46,312 nt of DNA from Streptomyces sp. NRRL F-6131 (GTDB taxonomy: Bacteria; Actinomycetota; Actinomycetes; Streptomycetales; Streptomycetaceae): positions 1 through 46,312 of the forward strand of contig JOHN01000072.1 in the NCBI GenBank assembly GCA_000719695.1, written 5' to 3'. The notes under the pieces are model-generated. The model saw only the letters and a program-made list of their open reading frames with translations, made no database searches and was not told the origin of the DNA. Both the position numbers and the translations under genes were made by a program. Position 1 is the first letter of the stretch, and each line of letters starts with the position of its first letter. Below, in pieces: positions 1 through 7,475 of the stretch.

Positions 1-95
1 GGGCGGGGAGGGTGCGGGGTGGGGAGGGTGCGGGGTGGGTGCGGCGCGGGGAGCAGGAGGTCGGGGAGGGCGGCGGGGCCGCGGTCGGGGAGGAC

Positions 96-1667
96 TCAGC
101 CCAGGTACTGGCAGGTGTCCCGGCGCAGGAACGCGCCGTGGCCGGCCCGGCCGAGCCAGGTTCCGTGGTCGAGCACGACGGTGCCCCGCGAGAGCACGGT
201 GCGGGCGCGGCCGGTGAGCGTACGGCCCTCGTACGCCGAGTAGTCGACGTTCATGTGGTGCGTGGCGGCGGAGACGGTCTGCACGGCGGTGGGGTCGTAG
301 ACGACCACGTCGGCGTCGGCGCCCGGGGCGAGGGTGCCCTTGCGCGGGTGCAGGCCGAACATCCGGGCCGGGGTGGTGCAGGCGATCTCGACCCAGCGGC
401 GGCGGCTGATCCTCCCGTCGACCACGGCCTGGTGGAGGAGGTCCATCCGGTTCTCCACACCGGGCAGACCGTTGGGGATCTTCGAGAAGTCGCCGCGGCC
501 GAGTTCCTTCTGCCCCGTGTAGCAGAACGGGCAGTGGTCGGTGGAGACCACCTGGAGGTCGTTGGTGCGCAGCCCGCGCCAGAGCGCCTCCTGGTGCTCG
601 CGGGGCCGCAGCGGCGTGCTGCACACGTACTTGGCGCCCTCGAAGCCGTCCGTGCCCTCCTCGGCGAGGTTGTCGGTGGAGAGGAAGAGGTACTGCGGGC
701 AGGTCTCGCCGAACACGGGGTGGCCGTCGTCGCGGGCGCGGGCGAGTTCGGCGAGCGCGGACGCCGCGGAGACGTGCACCACGTACAGCGGGCTGCCGGC
801 GACCTGGGAGAGCTTGATCGCGCGGTGGGTCGCCTCCGCCTCCAGCAGTTCGCGGCGGACCTCGCCGTGGTAGCGGGGGGCGGTGCGCCCGGCCGCGAGG
901 GCCTGCTCGACGAGCACGTCGATGGCGATGCCGTTCTCGGCGTGCATCATGATCAGCCCGCCGTTGGCGGCGCCGCGCTGCATGGCGCGTAGGATGCGTC
1001 CGTCGTCGCTGTAGAAGACGCCGGGGTAGGCCATGAACAGCTTGAAGGAGGTGGACTCGCCGGAGTCGACGAGGGTGTCCATCTCCTTGAGGACGGCGTC
1101 GGTGACGTCGGAGACGATGGTGTGGAAGGCGTAGTCGATCGCGCAGTTGCCCTCGGCCTTGGCGTGCCACGCGTCCAGGCCCTCGCGCAGGCTGCCGCCG
1201 ACCGGCTGGACGGCGAAGTCGACGATGGTGGTGGTGCCGCCCCAGGCGGCGGCGCGGGTGCCGGTCTCGAAGGTGTCGGAGGCGTGGGTGCCGCCGAACG
1301 GCAGTTCCATGTGGGTGTGGGCGTCGACGCCGCCCGGGATCACGTAGTGGCCGGCGGCGTCGATGACGGTGTCGGCGGTCCAGGAGAGGGCGGCCCCGCT
1401 GCCGGTGGCGGCGAGGGCGGCGATCCGTTCGCCCTCGATGAGGACGTCGGCGCGCAGTTCTTCGGTGGCGGTGATGACCAGGCCGCCGCGGATGGCGGTG
1501 CGACCGGTCCGGGCGGTGGCCGGGGAGGCGCTCGGAGTCGGGGAGCCGCTCGGAGTCGGGGAGCCGCTCGGAGTCGGGGAGCCGCTCGGAGTCGGGGAGC
1601 CGCTCGGAGTCGGGGCCGGGGAGTTGCGCGGCCCGGTGGCCGGGGTGTCGCTCGGGGTGGTGGTCAT
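96..1667 (-). CDS. hydA: Dihydropyrimidinase / D-hydantoinase
   Basis: Zinc amidohydrolase that opens dihydropyrimidine or hydantoin rings to N-carbamoyl amino acids, acting in the cytosol in reductive pyrimidine degradation. The binuclear-metal set of the hydantoinase family is visible: HTH at residues 117-119, the lysine normally carboxylated (K209 in SFKLFMAYPG), H242, H298 and D377 in STDHCPF. The catalytic domain starts only near residue 58 (TAIRGGLVITATEE), where typical homologues begin. The 50 or so residues before it are a low-complexity Pro/Ser/Thr extension made of PTPSGS repeats, so translation could also start further in. The start used is the only ATG and has a GGAGAGGGA stretch upstream. 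It follows the amidohydrolase gene by 22 bp, implying one operon. Family assignment is secure; substrate preference is not. Confidence 0.92.
   Translation of the reverse strand: MTTTPSDTPATGPRNSPAPTPSGSPTPSGSPTPSGSPTPSGSPTPSASPATARTGRTAIRGGLVITATEELRADVLIEGERIAALAATGSGAALSWTADTVIDAAGHYVIPGGVDAHTHMELPFGGTHASDTFETGTRAAAWGGTTTIVDFAVQPVGGSLREGLDAWHAKAEGNCAIDYAFHTIVSDVTDAVLKEMDTLVDSGESTSFKLFMAYPGVFYSDDGRILRAMQRGAANGGLIMMHAENGIAIDVLVEQALAAGRTAPRYHGEVRRELLEAEATHRAIKLSQVAGSPLYVVHVSAASALAELARARDDGHPVFGETCPQYLFLSTDNLAEEGTDGFEGAKYVCSTPLRPREHQEALWRGLRTNDLQVVSTDHCPFCYTGQKELGRGDFSKIPNGLPGVENRMDLLHQAVVDGRISRRRWVEIACTTPARMFGLHPRKGTLAPGADADVVVYDPTAVQTVSAATHHMNVDYSAYEGRTLTGRARTVLSRGTVVLDHGTWLGRAGHGAFLRRDTCQYLG
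1525..1614 (-). repeat. 18-bp in-frame minisatellite in hydantoinase gene
   Basis: Five tandem 18-bp units (unit on the plus strand GAGCCGCTCGGAGTCGGG), the first with one change and the other four identical. They encode PTPSGS on the minus strand. The period is a multiple of three, so copy-number change only lengthens or shortens the N-terminal tail. Confidence 0.95.
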
Positions 1668-1689
1668 GGTGTGCTCGCGTCCCTCTCCG

Positions 1690-2532
1690 TCACGCCTCGG
1701 TCAGCGGTCCGTACGCCTCCGGCCGGCGGTCGCGGTAGAACGCCCACTGCTGGCGGACCTGTTCGATGAGGTCGAGGTCGAGATCGCGGACGATCAGCTC
1801 CTCCTCCTTGTCGGAGGCCACGTCGCCGACGAACTGGCCGCGCGGGTCGACGAAGTACGAGGTGCCGTAGAAGTCGTTGTCGCCGTACTCCTCGGTGCCG
1901 ACGCGGTTGATCGCGGCCACGTAGTAGGCGTTGGCGACGGCGGCGGCCGGCTGTTCGAGCTGCCAGAGGTAGGCGGAGAGGCTGCGGCTGGTGGCGGAGG
2001 GGTTGTAGACGATCTGCGCGCCGCCCAGGCCCAGGGCGCGCCAGCCCTCGGGGAAGTGCCGGTCGTAACAGATGTACACGCCGACCTTGCCGACCGCGGT
2101 GTCGAAGACCGGCCAGCCGAGGTTGCCGGGCTTGAAGTAGTACTTCTCCCAGAAGCCCTTGACCTGCGGGATGTGGTGCTTGCGGTACTTGCCGAGGTAG
2201 CTGCCGTCGGCGTCGATCACGGCGGCGGTGTTGTAGTAGATGCCGGGCTGCTCCTCCTCGTAGACCGGGACGACCAGGACGAGGCCGAGCTCGCGGGCGA
2301 GGTCCTGCATCCGGCGCACGGTGGGCCCGTCGGGGACGGACTCGGCCCAGCGGTAGTGCTCGGCGTCCTGCACCTGGCAGAAGTACGGGGAGTTGAAGAC
2401 TTCCTGGAAGCCGAGGATCTTCGCGCCCCGCGCGGCCGCCTCGCGGGCGTACCGCTCGTGGAGGGCGATCATGCTCTCCTGGTCGCCGGTCCAGCGGGTC
2501 TGGACGAGGGCGGCACGGACGATCTGCGACAT
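1690..2532 (-). CDS. Nitrilase-superfamily N-carbamoyl amidohydrolase (beta-ureidopropionase-like)
   Basis: Carbon-nitrogen hydrolase of 280 residues with the Glu-Lys-Cys triad in place: E44 in GFQEVFNSPY, K118 in YRKHHIP and C155 in YICYDRHFPEG. The long, well-conserved CN-hydrolase body and its position immediately before a hydantoinase indicate that it hydrolyses N-carbamoyl-beta-alanine or a related N-carbamoyl amino acid, releasing ammonia and CO2: the step after ring opening. It is the promoter-proximal gene of the pair. The ATG is the natural start (MSQIVRAALVQTRW). A dyad about 85-105 bp upstream may be its operator. N-carbamoyl-D-amino-acid hydrolase activity is an alternative that sequence alone does not exclude. 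Confidence 0.9.
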   Translation of the reverse strand: MSQIVRAALVQTRWTGDQESMIALHERYAREAAARGAKILGFQEVFNSPYFCQVQDAEHYRWAESVPDGPTVRRMQDLARELGLVLVVPVYEEEQPGIYYNTAAVIDADGSYLGKYRKHHIPQVKGFWEKYYFKPGNLGWPVFDTAVGKVGVYICYDRHFPEGWRALGLGGAQIVYNPSATSRSLSAYLWQLEQPAAAVANAYYVAAINRVGTEEYGDNDFYGTSYFVDPRGQFVGDVASDKEEELIVRDLDLDLIEQVRQQWAFYRDRRPEAYGPLTEA

Positions 2533-2614
2533 GGGTACCTCCGCAACTCCGCGGCCCGTCCCGGGGGCGGGCCCGCGGTCCGAGGGTTGGCGGGCGGTGC
2601 TGCCTGCGGTGGAT

Positions 2615-2636
2615 GTCTACGTGTCTACGTGCGTAG
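2615..2636. promoter_or_regulatory. Putative operator upstream of the pyrimidine-degradation pair
   Basis: Two direct GTCTACGT octamers (2615-2622, 2623-2630) run into GCGTAG, giving a CTACG-TG-CGTAG dyad at 2625-2636. It lies 83-104 bp upstream of the amidohydrolase start, in a position suited to a repressor site. No regulator gene is adjacent, so the binding protein is unknown. Confidence 0.4.
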
Positions 2637-2926
2637 AAAGTTGGTGCGACGACCGTAGGCCCGGCTCCGGTCGCCTGACAATACGTCGGACGCAACACGG
2701 CTGGGGCGATCTTGGTGAGCGGACACGCGGGGTCTCGTAGGTGGGATGAAACGGTCATCTACCCCGGGAGCGCACTCCTTACTCATTCGGGTGAATCCAT
2801 GCCTGGGAAGGGCGTGCGGCGGGGCAGGGGGTGCGGCGACCAGGAAGGCAGCGACCAGGGACGGGAAGGGCAACCGTCACCGTGCCCGCTTGACTCGCGC
2901 CCGTCCCGTCGGGAAGGATCCGGCGC

Positions 2927-3004
2927 ATGGACACCGGCACCACTCTGGTCTGCCGCCTGCACGTCGACCTCCGACGCCAGGCGAGTTCCATCTGTGCCTG
3001 TTGA
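2927..3004 (+). CDS. Sulfur-metabolism leader peptide (HVDL family)
   Basis: A 25-codon ORF preceded by GGAAGGA with 8-nt spacing. The peptide contains the core CRLHVDLRRQASSIC and ends Cys-Ala-Cys. Short peptides with an R-x-HVDL-x-R-x-x-S-x-x-C pattern are repeatedly annotated as putative leader peptides before sulfur-assimilation and cysteine-related genes in Streptomyces. Here it sits 293 bp before a cysteine-dioxygenase-family gene, which fits. Three cysteine codons, two within the last three codons, suggest that ribosome stalling at low cysteinyl-tRNA could sense cysteine supply. That mechanism is inference. Confidence 0.8.
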   Translation: MDTGTTLVCRLHVDLRRQASSICAC

Positions 3005-3096
3005 CCTTGTCCTTCCTCGCCGGCCCCACCCTGTGACCTCTGCCAGGACCCGGGCGGCGCACCCGCTCTCCTGACGCGCCTCCGCCCGGCGTGACC

Positions 3097-3129
3097 GTGC
3101 CGCTCCGGCCGGTCGGACCGGTGCGGCAC
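3097..3129 (+). promoter_or_regulatory. Strong hairpin in the leader between peptide and cysteine dioxygenase gene
   Basis: Outer stem GTGCCGC (3097-3103) pairs with GCGGCAC (3123-3129) and encloses a second stem CCGGT/ACCGG (3109-3113/3117-3121) with a CGG loop. It lies 93 bp past the leader-peptide stop, where an attenuator or anti-attenuator would be expected. There is no U-tract, so simple intrinsic termination is not shown. Confidence 0.45.
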
Positions 3130-3297
3130 GTCCCCCGCCACCGGCCCGGGCACGGCTCGCACGCCACCGCACCGCGTCGTACGGCACCGCCGCGGTCCCG
3201 CCCGGCTCCGCCCCGTCGCCCCGGGTCCCACGGCGGCGCGCGGACCGCGCGGCGAACCGCTCCACGACCGCCACCCGCCTTTCCCGAGGACACCCAC

Positions 3298-3861
3298 ATG
3301 AGCCTGGACCTCGTACCCGACACGCCCACCGCCGCCGACGTCTCCGCCCTGGCCGCCAGCACCGGCCCGGGAACCGCCACCGCGGCCCCTCCCGCCGAGG
3401 GCCGCGTGCCGCTCACGCCGAGCGCGCTGCGGGAGATCGTCCGCGAGCTGGCCGAGCAGCCCGAGCAGTGGATCCACCACGTCCGGCTCTCCACGGAGGA
3501 GCGGTGGTACCGGCGCCTCGCCGCCGACGAGGACCACGAGGTCTGGCTGATCAGCTGGCTGCCCGGCCAGTCCACCGGGTTCCACGACCACGGCGGCTCG
3601 CGCGGAGCGTTCACCGTCGCACTGGGCGAGTTGGAGGAGCTGTCGTTGGGCGGTCCCGAGCAGGGCCTGCTGATCCGGCGGATCGCGTCCGGCACCGCCC
3701 GCGCCTTCGGACCCGAGTACGTGCACGACGTCCGCAACACGGCGTCCGGCCCGGCCGTGACCCTGCACGCCTACTCCCCGCCGCTCAGCTCCATGGCGCA
3801 CTACGAACTGCGGGCCGGTGGCCTGGTCCGCACCTCCGAGGAAGGACCCGAACAGTGGTGA
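3298..3861 (+). CDS. Cysteine dioxygenase family protein
   Basis: Predicted cupin-fold thiol dioxygenase of 187 residues that would oxidise cysteine or a related thiol to the sulfinate using Fe(II) and O2. The 3-His metal set of the family is seen: H96 and H98 in FHDHGGSRGAF and H143 in EYVHDVRN. The ATG at 3298 is preceded by CCGAGGA with 7-nt spacing. The first 35 residues are low complexity, and the conserved region starts at RVPLTPSALREIV. Its end overlaps the rhodanese gene, and the upstream leader peptide marks the unit as sulfur-regulated. The exact thiol (cysteine, 3-mercaptopropionate or another) cannot be told from what is visible. Confidence 0.88.
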   Translation: MSLDLVPDTPTAADVSALAASTGPGTATAAPPAEGRVPLTPSALREIVRELAEQPEQWIHHVRLSTEERWYRRLAADEDHEVWLISWLPGQSTGFHDHGGSRGAFTVALGELEELSLGGPEQGLLIRRIASGTARAFGPEYVHDVRNTASGPAVTLHAYSPPLSSMAHYELRAGGLVRTSEEGPEQW

Positions 3862-4241
3862 CCACGATCGACGACCTGGTGGCCCGCGCCCGTGAAGGGG
3901 TTCACCGCCCCGGTGCCGAGGAGGCCCACCGCGCGCAGCGCGCCGGCGCCCTACTGGTGGACATCCGCCCGGCGGCGCAGCGCGCGGCCGAGGGGGAGAT
4001 CCCCGACACGCTGATCATCGAGCGCAACGTGCTGGAGTGGCGGCTGGACCCGACGGGAAGTCACCGGATTCCGCAGGCCACCGGGTACGACCTGGAGGTG
4101 ATCGTGGTCTGCTCGGAGGGGTACGCGTCGAGTCTGGCGGCCGCCTCGCTGCGCGAGCTTGGCCTCCACCGCGCGACCGACCTGGACGGCGGCTTCGTCG
4201 GCTGGGCCGCCGCCGGACTGCCGACCCGTCAGGGCGGCTGA
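3855..4241 (+). CDS. Rhodanese-like domain protein
   Basis: Single rhodanese domain of about 128 residues, predicted to carry a persulfide on C86 in VIVVCSEGYASS and to move sulfane sulfur in the cytosol. LLVDIRPAAQR and the C-terminal DLDGGFVGWAAAGLP are typical rhodanese landmarks. The gene overlaps the cysteine dioxygenase stop. Two in-frame GTG codons are possible, 3855 and 3858. I chose 3855 because GAGGAAGGA (3838-3846) then has 8-nt spacing, but 3858 gives the classic GTGA overlap. Translational coupling to the dioxygenase implies a joint role in cysteine-sulfur catabolism. The active-site loop CSEGY differs from the common CxxGxR form. Confidence 0.88.
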   Translation: MVTTIDDLVARAREGVHRPGAEEAHRAQRAGALLVDIRPAAQRAAEGEIPDTLIIERNVLEWRLDPTGSHRIPQATGYDLEVIVVCSEGYASSLAAASLRELGLHRATDLDGGFVGWAAAGLPTRQGG

Positions 4242-4400
4242 GGGGCGGGCCTGCCCCGCGGACGGCGCTTCCGGGGGCGCGCGGGCACCGTGTCGGCCGC
4301 TCCCGGTGAATCCGACCACGCCCGGTAAATCAGGGACACCGGGTTCACCAGAACATAGGCTGATCAGAGTTTCCGCTTGTTCGACGGCGGGCAACCGCGC

Positions 4401-4554
4401 GACCGACAGGCACACCCGCAGAGACCGACGGACAGAGCCACAGAGCCACAGGGCGACCGAGCGCCGGAACGACAGACCGCCAGAACGACGCACCGACCGA
4501 CGCACCGACCGACAGACCGACAGACCGACAGACCGACAGACCGACCGACAGACA
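4401..4554. repeat. Degenerate GACCGACA octamer array in the OpuC leader region
   Basis: The 361-bp gap 4242-4602 contains no credible gene. Its second half is a run of GACCGACA-like octamers, four of them perfect and contiguous at 4507-4538. The period of 8 means the reading frame rotates, and no frame looks like a protein. The unit is too short and lacks spacers, so it is not a CRISPR array. It lies directly upstream of the transporter operon, within its probable 5' leader. Confidence 0.85.
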
Positions 4555-4602
4555 CCACCATCGGCGCCACCGGCCGGAGCCGCCGAGACGAGGAAACTCC
4601 CC

Positions 4603-5919
4603 GTGATCAGATTCGACGGCGCGGGCAAGCGCCACCCCGACGGCACGGTCGCCGTCGAGGGCCTCGACCTCGACGTCCCCACCGGTCGGACGACCGTCCT
4701 GGTGGGCCCGTCCGGCTGCGGGAAGACGACCCTGCTGCGGATGGTCAACCGCATGGTCGAACCGACCTCGGGCCGCGTCCTGCTGGACGGAACCGACGTG
4801 GCCGAACTCGACCCCGCAAAGCTGCGGCGGGGCATCGGCTACGTGATCCAGCAGGCCGGGCTGTTCCCGCACCGGCGGGTGATCGACAACATCGCCACCG
4901 TCCCCTACCTGCTCGGCTGGGACCGGAAGAAGGCCCGCGCCCGGGCCGCCGAACTGCTCGACCTGGTCGGCCTCGCGCCCGAGACCGCCAAGCGGTACCC
5001 CTTCCAGCTCTCCGGCGGTCAGCAGCAGCGCGTCGGCGTCGCGCGGGCGCTCGCCGCCGACCCTCCGGTGCTGCTGATGGACGAGCCGTTCAGCGCCGTC
5101 GACCCGGTGGTCCGCGCCGGACTCCAGGAGGAGTTGCTGCGCCTCCAGTCCGAGTTGCACAAGACGGTGCTGTTCGTCACGCACGACATCGAGGAAGCGG
5201 TCCGGCTCGGCGACCAGGTCGTGGTGCTGCGCGAACGCGGCCGGATCGCCCAGCTCGCGGACCCGCACACGCTGCTCACCGCGCCCGCCGACGCGGACGT
5301 CGCCGCCTTCCTCGGCCGGGACCGGGGCCTGCGGGGGCTCGGTCTGCGGCCGGCCGCAGCGGTCGCCGTCCGACCGATACCCGGCGGCCCGGGCGACCGG
5401 GCGGCTCAGGGGTCGCCGGACGGCCACGGCGTGCGGTTCGGCGGATGGGAGCTGACGCTGGACGACCGGCGGCGCCCCATCGGCTGGATCGACCGGCACG
5501 CGACGGGCGCCGCCCTGGAGCCCGCGCCGGGATTCCGGCCCGACACCGACACCCTGCGCGCGGCCCTGGACGCCGCCGTGCTCTCCCCCGCCGGGATCGC
5601 GGTCGCCCTGGACGCCGACGGGCGCGCGATCGGCACGGCCGACCGGGAGGCGGTGCTGGCCGCGCTGGCGGCCCGCCGCCCCTCCCCCGTCGACCTCGCG
5701 ACGCCGGGCCGGTCGGCGGGGACGGAGCCCTCGCCGACGGGCCCTGCCGGAACAGGCCCTGCCGGAACGGGCTCCTTCGACGCGCGCGGGGCCGGCCCGG
5801 GCAAGGCCGGGGCGGACGCGGTCACGACCCCGGCGACCCCGGCGACCCCGGCGACTCCGGTGACCCCCGCGACCGCGTCGGGCGCCGTCGAGACGGACGG
5901 AGCCGGCGGTGGACGATGA
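4603..5919 (+). CDS. Glycine betaine/choline-type ABC transporter ATP-binding protein (OpuCA-like)
   Basis: ATPase subunit of 438 residues energising osmoprotectant uptake. Walker A is GPSGCGKT (35-42), the signature LSGGQ is at 136-140 and Walker B is PVLLMDEP with D160-E161; the Q-loop YVIQQAGLFPH is clear. After the ATPase domain a CBS-like segment (GWELTLDDRRRPIGWIDR ... SPAGIAVALDADGRAIG) is present, as in OpuCA/ProV regulators of ionic strength. The last 60 residues are a Pro/Ala/Thr tail with repeated TPA units. The start is GTG at 4603 with an ACGAGGAAA ribosome site. It overlaps the first permease gene by 11 bp. The actual substrate is not determinable here. Confidence 0.92.
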   Translation: MIRFDGAGKRHPDGTVAVEGLDLDVPTGRTTVLVGPSGCGKTTLLRMVNRMVEPTSGRVLLDGTDVAELDPAKLRRGIGYVIQQAGLFPHRRVIDNIATVPYLLGWDRKKARARAAELLDLVGLAPETAKRYPFQLSGGQQQRVGVARALAADPPVLLMDEPFSAVDPVVRAGLQEELLRLQSELHKTVLFVTHDIEEAVRLGDQVVVLRERGRIAQLADPHTLLTAPADADVAAFLGRDRGLRGLGLRPAAAVAVRPIPGGPGDRAAQGSPDGHGVRFGGWELTLDDRRRPIGWIDRHATGAALEPAPGFRPDTDTLRAALDAAVLSPAGIAVALDADGRAIGTADREAVLAALAARRPSPVDLATPGRSAGTEPSPTGPAGTGPAGTGSFDARGAGPGKAGADAVTTPATPATPATPVTPATASGAVETDGAGGGR

Positions 5920-6577
5920 ACCGATCGTCCGCTGGTACTGGATCGGCGACCACCTCGGCTACCTCGGCGACCTGCTCGCCGACCACGCCGTCATCGCGCT
6001 GCTCCCGGTGCTGATCGGCCTGCTGCTCGCGATCCCGCTCGGCCTGGCGTGCACCCGGTACCCGCGCCTCTACCAGCCGCTCGCCGCCGTCTTCAACATC
6101 GTCTACGCGCTGCCCTCGCTGGCCGTCTTCGTGGTGCTCATCCCCTACACCGGGCTGGCCACCCAGGCGACCGTGATGGTCCCGCTCACCTTCTACGCGC
6201 TCGCCGTGCTGCTGCCGACCACGGTGGACGGCCTGCGCGCCGTCCCCGATCCGGTCCGGCAGGCCGCGACCGCCATGGGCTACGGCCCGTGGCACCGGCT
6301 GGCCGCCGTCGAACTGCCCGCCGCCGTCCCCTATCTGGTGGCCGGCCTGCGGGTGGCGGCCGTCTCCAGCATCTCGCTGGCCTCGGTCGGCGCTCTGGTC
6401 GGCCGGGGCGGCCTCGGCTACCTCTTCGTCGACGGCTTCCAGCGCACCTTCCCGACCCCGATCGTGGCCGGGATCGTGCTGATCGCCGCACTCGCCCTGG
6501 CCGTCGACCTGCTGCTGGTCGGCGCCCGCCGGGTGCTCGCGCCCTGGGCCGTCCGGGAGAAGGGAGCGGGACGGTGA
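5909..6577 (+). CDS. OpuC-type ABC transporter permease, first subunit
   Basis: Inner-membrane permease of 222 residues with several hydrophobic segments (LLPVLIGLLLAIPLGLA, VAGIVLIAALALAVDLLLV) and the cytoplasmic coupling-loop signature QAATAMGYGPWHRLAAVELP that contacts the ATPase. It starts at a GTG inside the 3' end of the ATPase gene (11-bp overlap) and itself overlaps the second permease by 4 bp (GTGA). With the second permease it should form the channel of an osmoprotectant importer. The family is clear; substrate is inferred only from the operon. Confidence 0.92.
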   Translation: MDDEPIVRWYWIGDHLGYLGDLLADHAVIALLPVLIGLLLAIPLGLACTRYPRLYQPLAAVFNIVYALPSLAVFVVLIPYTGLATQATVMVPLTFYALAVLLPTTVDGLRAVPDPVRQAATAMGYGPWHRLAAVELPAAVPYLVAGLRVAAVSSISLASVGALVGRGGLGYLFVDGFQRTFPTPIVAGIVLIAALALAVDLLLVGARRVLAPWAVREKGAGR

Positions 6578-7266
6578 ACTGGTTCACCTGGCTGGGGGAC
6601 TTCTTCTCCGCCCCGGACCGCCGCAGCGGTTCGAACGCCATCGCCCACCGGATCGCCGAGCACCTGCTGCTCTCCGGGGAGGCACTGCTCTACGCGGCGC
6701 TGCTGGCCGTCCCGCTCGGGCTGCTGATCGGCTACACCGGGCGCGGCGCCACCGTGGTGACCACCATGGCCGGCGCCGCCCGCGCCCTGCCGACGCTCGG
6801 GCTGGTGACGCTGGCGGTGCTGCTCGCGGGGGTCGGCGACACCGCCGTCCTGGTGCCGCTGGTCGCACTGGCCGCCCCGCCGCTGCTGGTCGCCGCGGTC
6901 GAGGGGGTGCGCGGCACCGACCCGGACGTGCGGGACGCGGCGCGCGGCGTCGGGCTGACGCACCCGCAGGTGCTGTGGCAGGTCTGCCTGCCGTCGGCGC
7001 TGCCGACCCTGCTGGCCGGCTTCCGGACCGCCACCGTGCAGGTCATCGCGACCGCGACGGTGGCCGCGTACGTGGGGCTCGGCGGCCTCGGCCGGTACGT
7101 CGTCGACGGGCTGGCGACCCGGGACTACGCGGTGACGGTCGGCGGCGCGCTGCTGGTCGTCCTGCTCGCGGTCGCGGCCCAGGGGTTCTTCGCCCTGCTG
7201 GCCCGGTACGCGCTCCCGCCCGGTCTGCGGGCGCAGCAGCGGGCTGCGGGCCGCCGGTCGTCGTGA
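6574..7266 (+). CDS. OpuC-type ABC transporter permease, second subunit
   Basis: Second membrane permease, 230 residues, starting at the GTG of a GTGA overlap. The coupling-loop motif is DAARGVGLTHPQVLWQVCLP, and long hydrophobic segments such as GALLVVLLAVAAQGFFALLA mark the transmembrane helices. It is paralogous to the preceding permease, as in OpuCB/OpuCD pairs. Translational coupling along the first three genes keeps ATPase and both permeases stoichiometric; the binding-protein gene follows after a 209-bp repeat-bearing gap and may be expressed at a higher level. Confidence 0.92.
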   Translation: MNWFTWLGDFFSAPDRRSGSNAIAHRIAEHLLLSGEALLYAALLAVPLGLLIGYTGRGATVVTTMAGAARALPTLGLVTLAVLLAGVGDTAVLVPLVALAAPPLLVAAVEGVRGTDPDVRDAARGVGLTHPQVLWQVCLPSALPTLLAGFRTATVQVIATATVAAYVGLGGLGRYVVDGLATRDYAVTVGGALLVVLLAVAAQGFFALLARYALPPGLRAQQRAAGRRSS

Positions 7267-7354
7267 CCGCGGGGCCGGCGTTCCGTCCACCGCGCTTCCG
7301 GGTTCCTGGCCCGATTCCTGCTTCCAGTACCGGTTCCCGCCCGGCTCCAGTCCC

Positions 7355-7429
7355 GGCGGTTCCGTTCCTGGCGGTTCCGTTCCTGGCGGTTCCGTTCCCG
7401 GCGGTTCCGTTCCCGGCGGTTCCGTTCCT
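7355..7429. repeat. 15-bp tandem repeat between permease and binding-protein genes
   Basis: Five units of GGCGGTTCCGTTCCT or its CCC-ending variant at 7355, 7370, 7385, 7400 and 7415. They occupy the centre of the 209-bp gap before the binding-protein gene. Shorter partial copies flank them. No gene is seen in the gap. Confidence 0.95.
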
Positions 7430-7475
7430 GTCCGTTCCTTCCCGAGTTGCCCACCCCGAGAGGACACGTATCACC

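Noticed and set aside
2779..3801. Minus-strand open frame over the leader and cysteine dioxygenase gene
   Set aside because: No ribosome site or domain, and it conflicts with the well-supported leader peptide and dioxygenase genes.
4401..4554. CRISPR-like repeat array
   Set aside because: The unit is 8 bp without spacers or cas genes; it is a simple degenerate tandem repeat.
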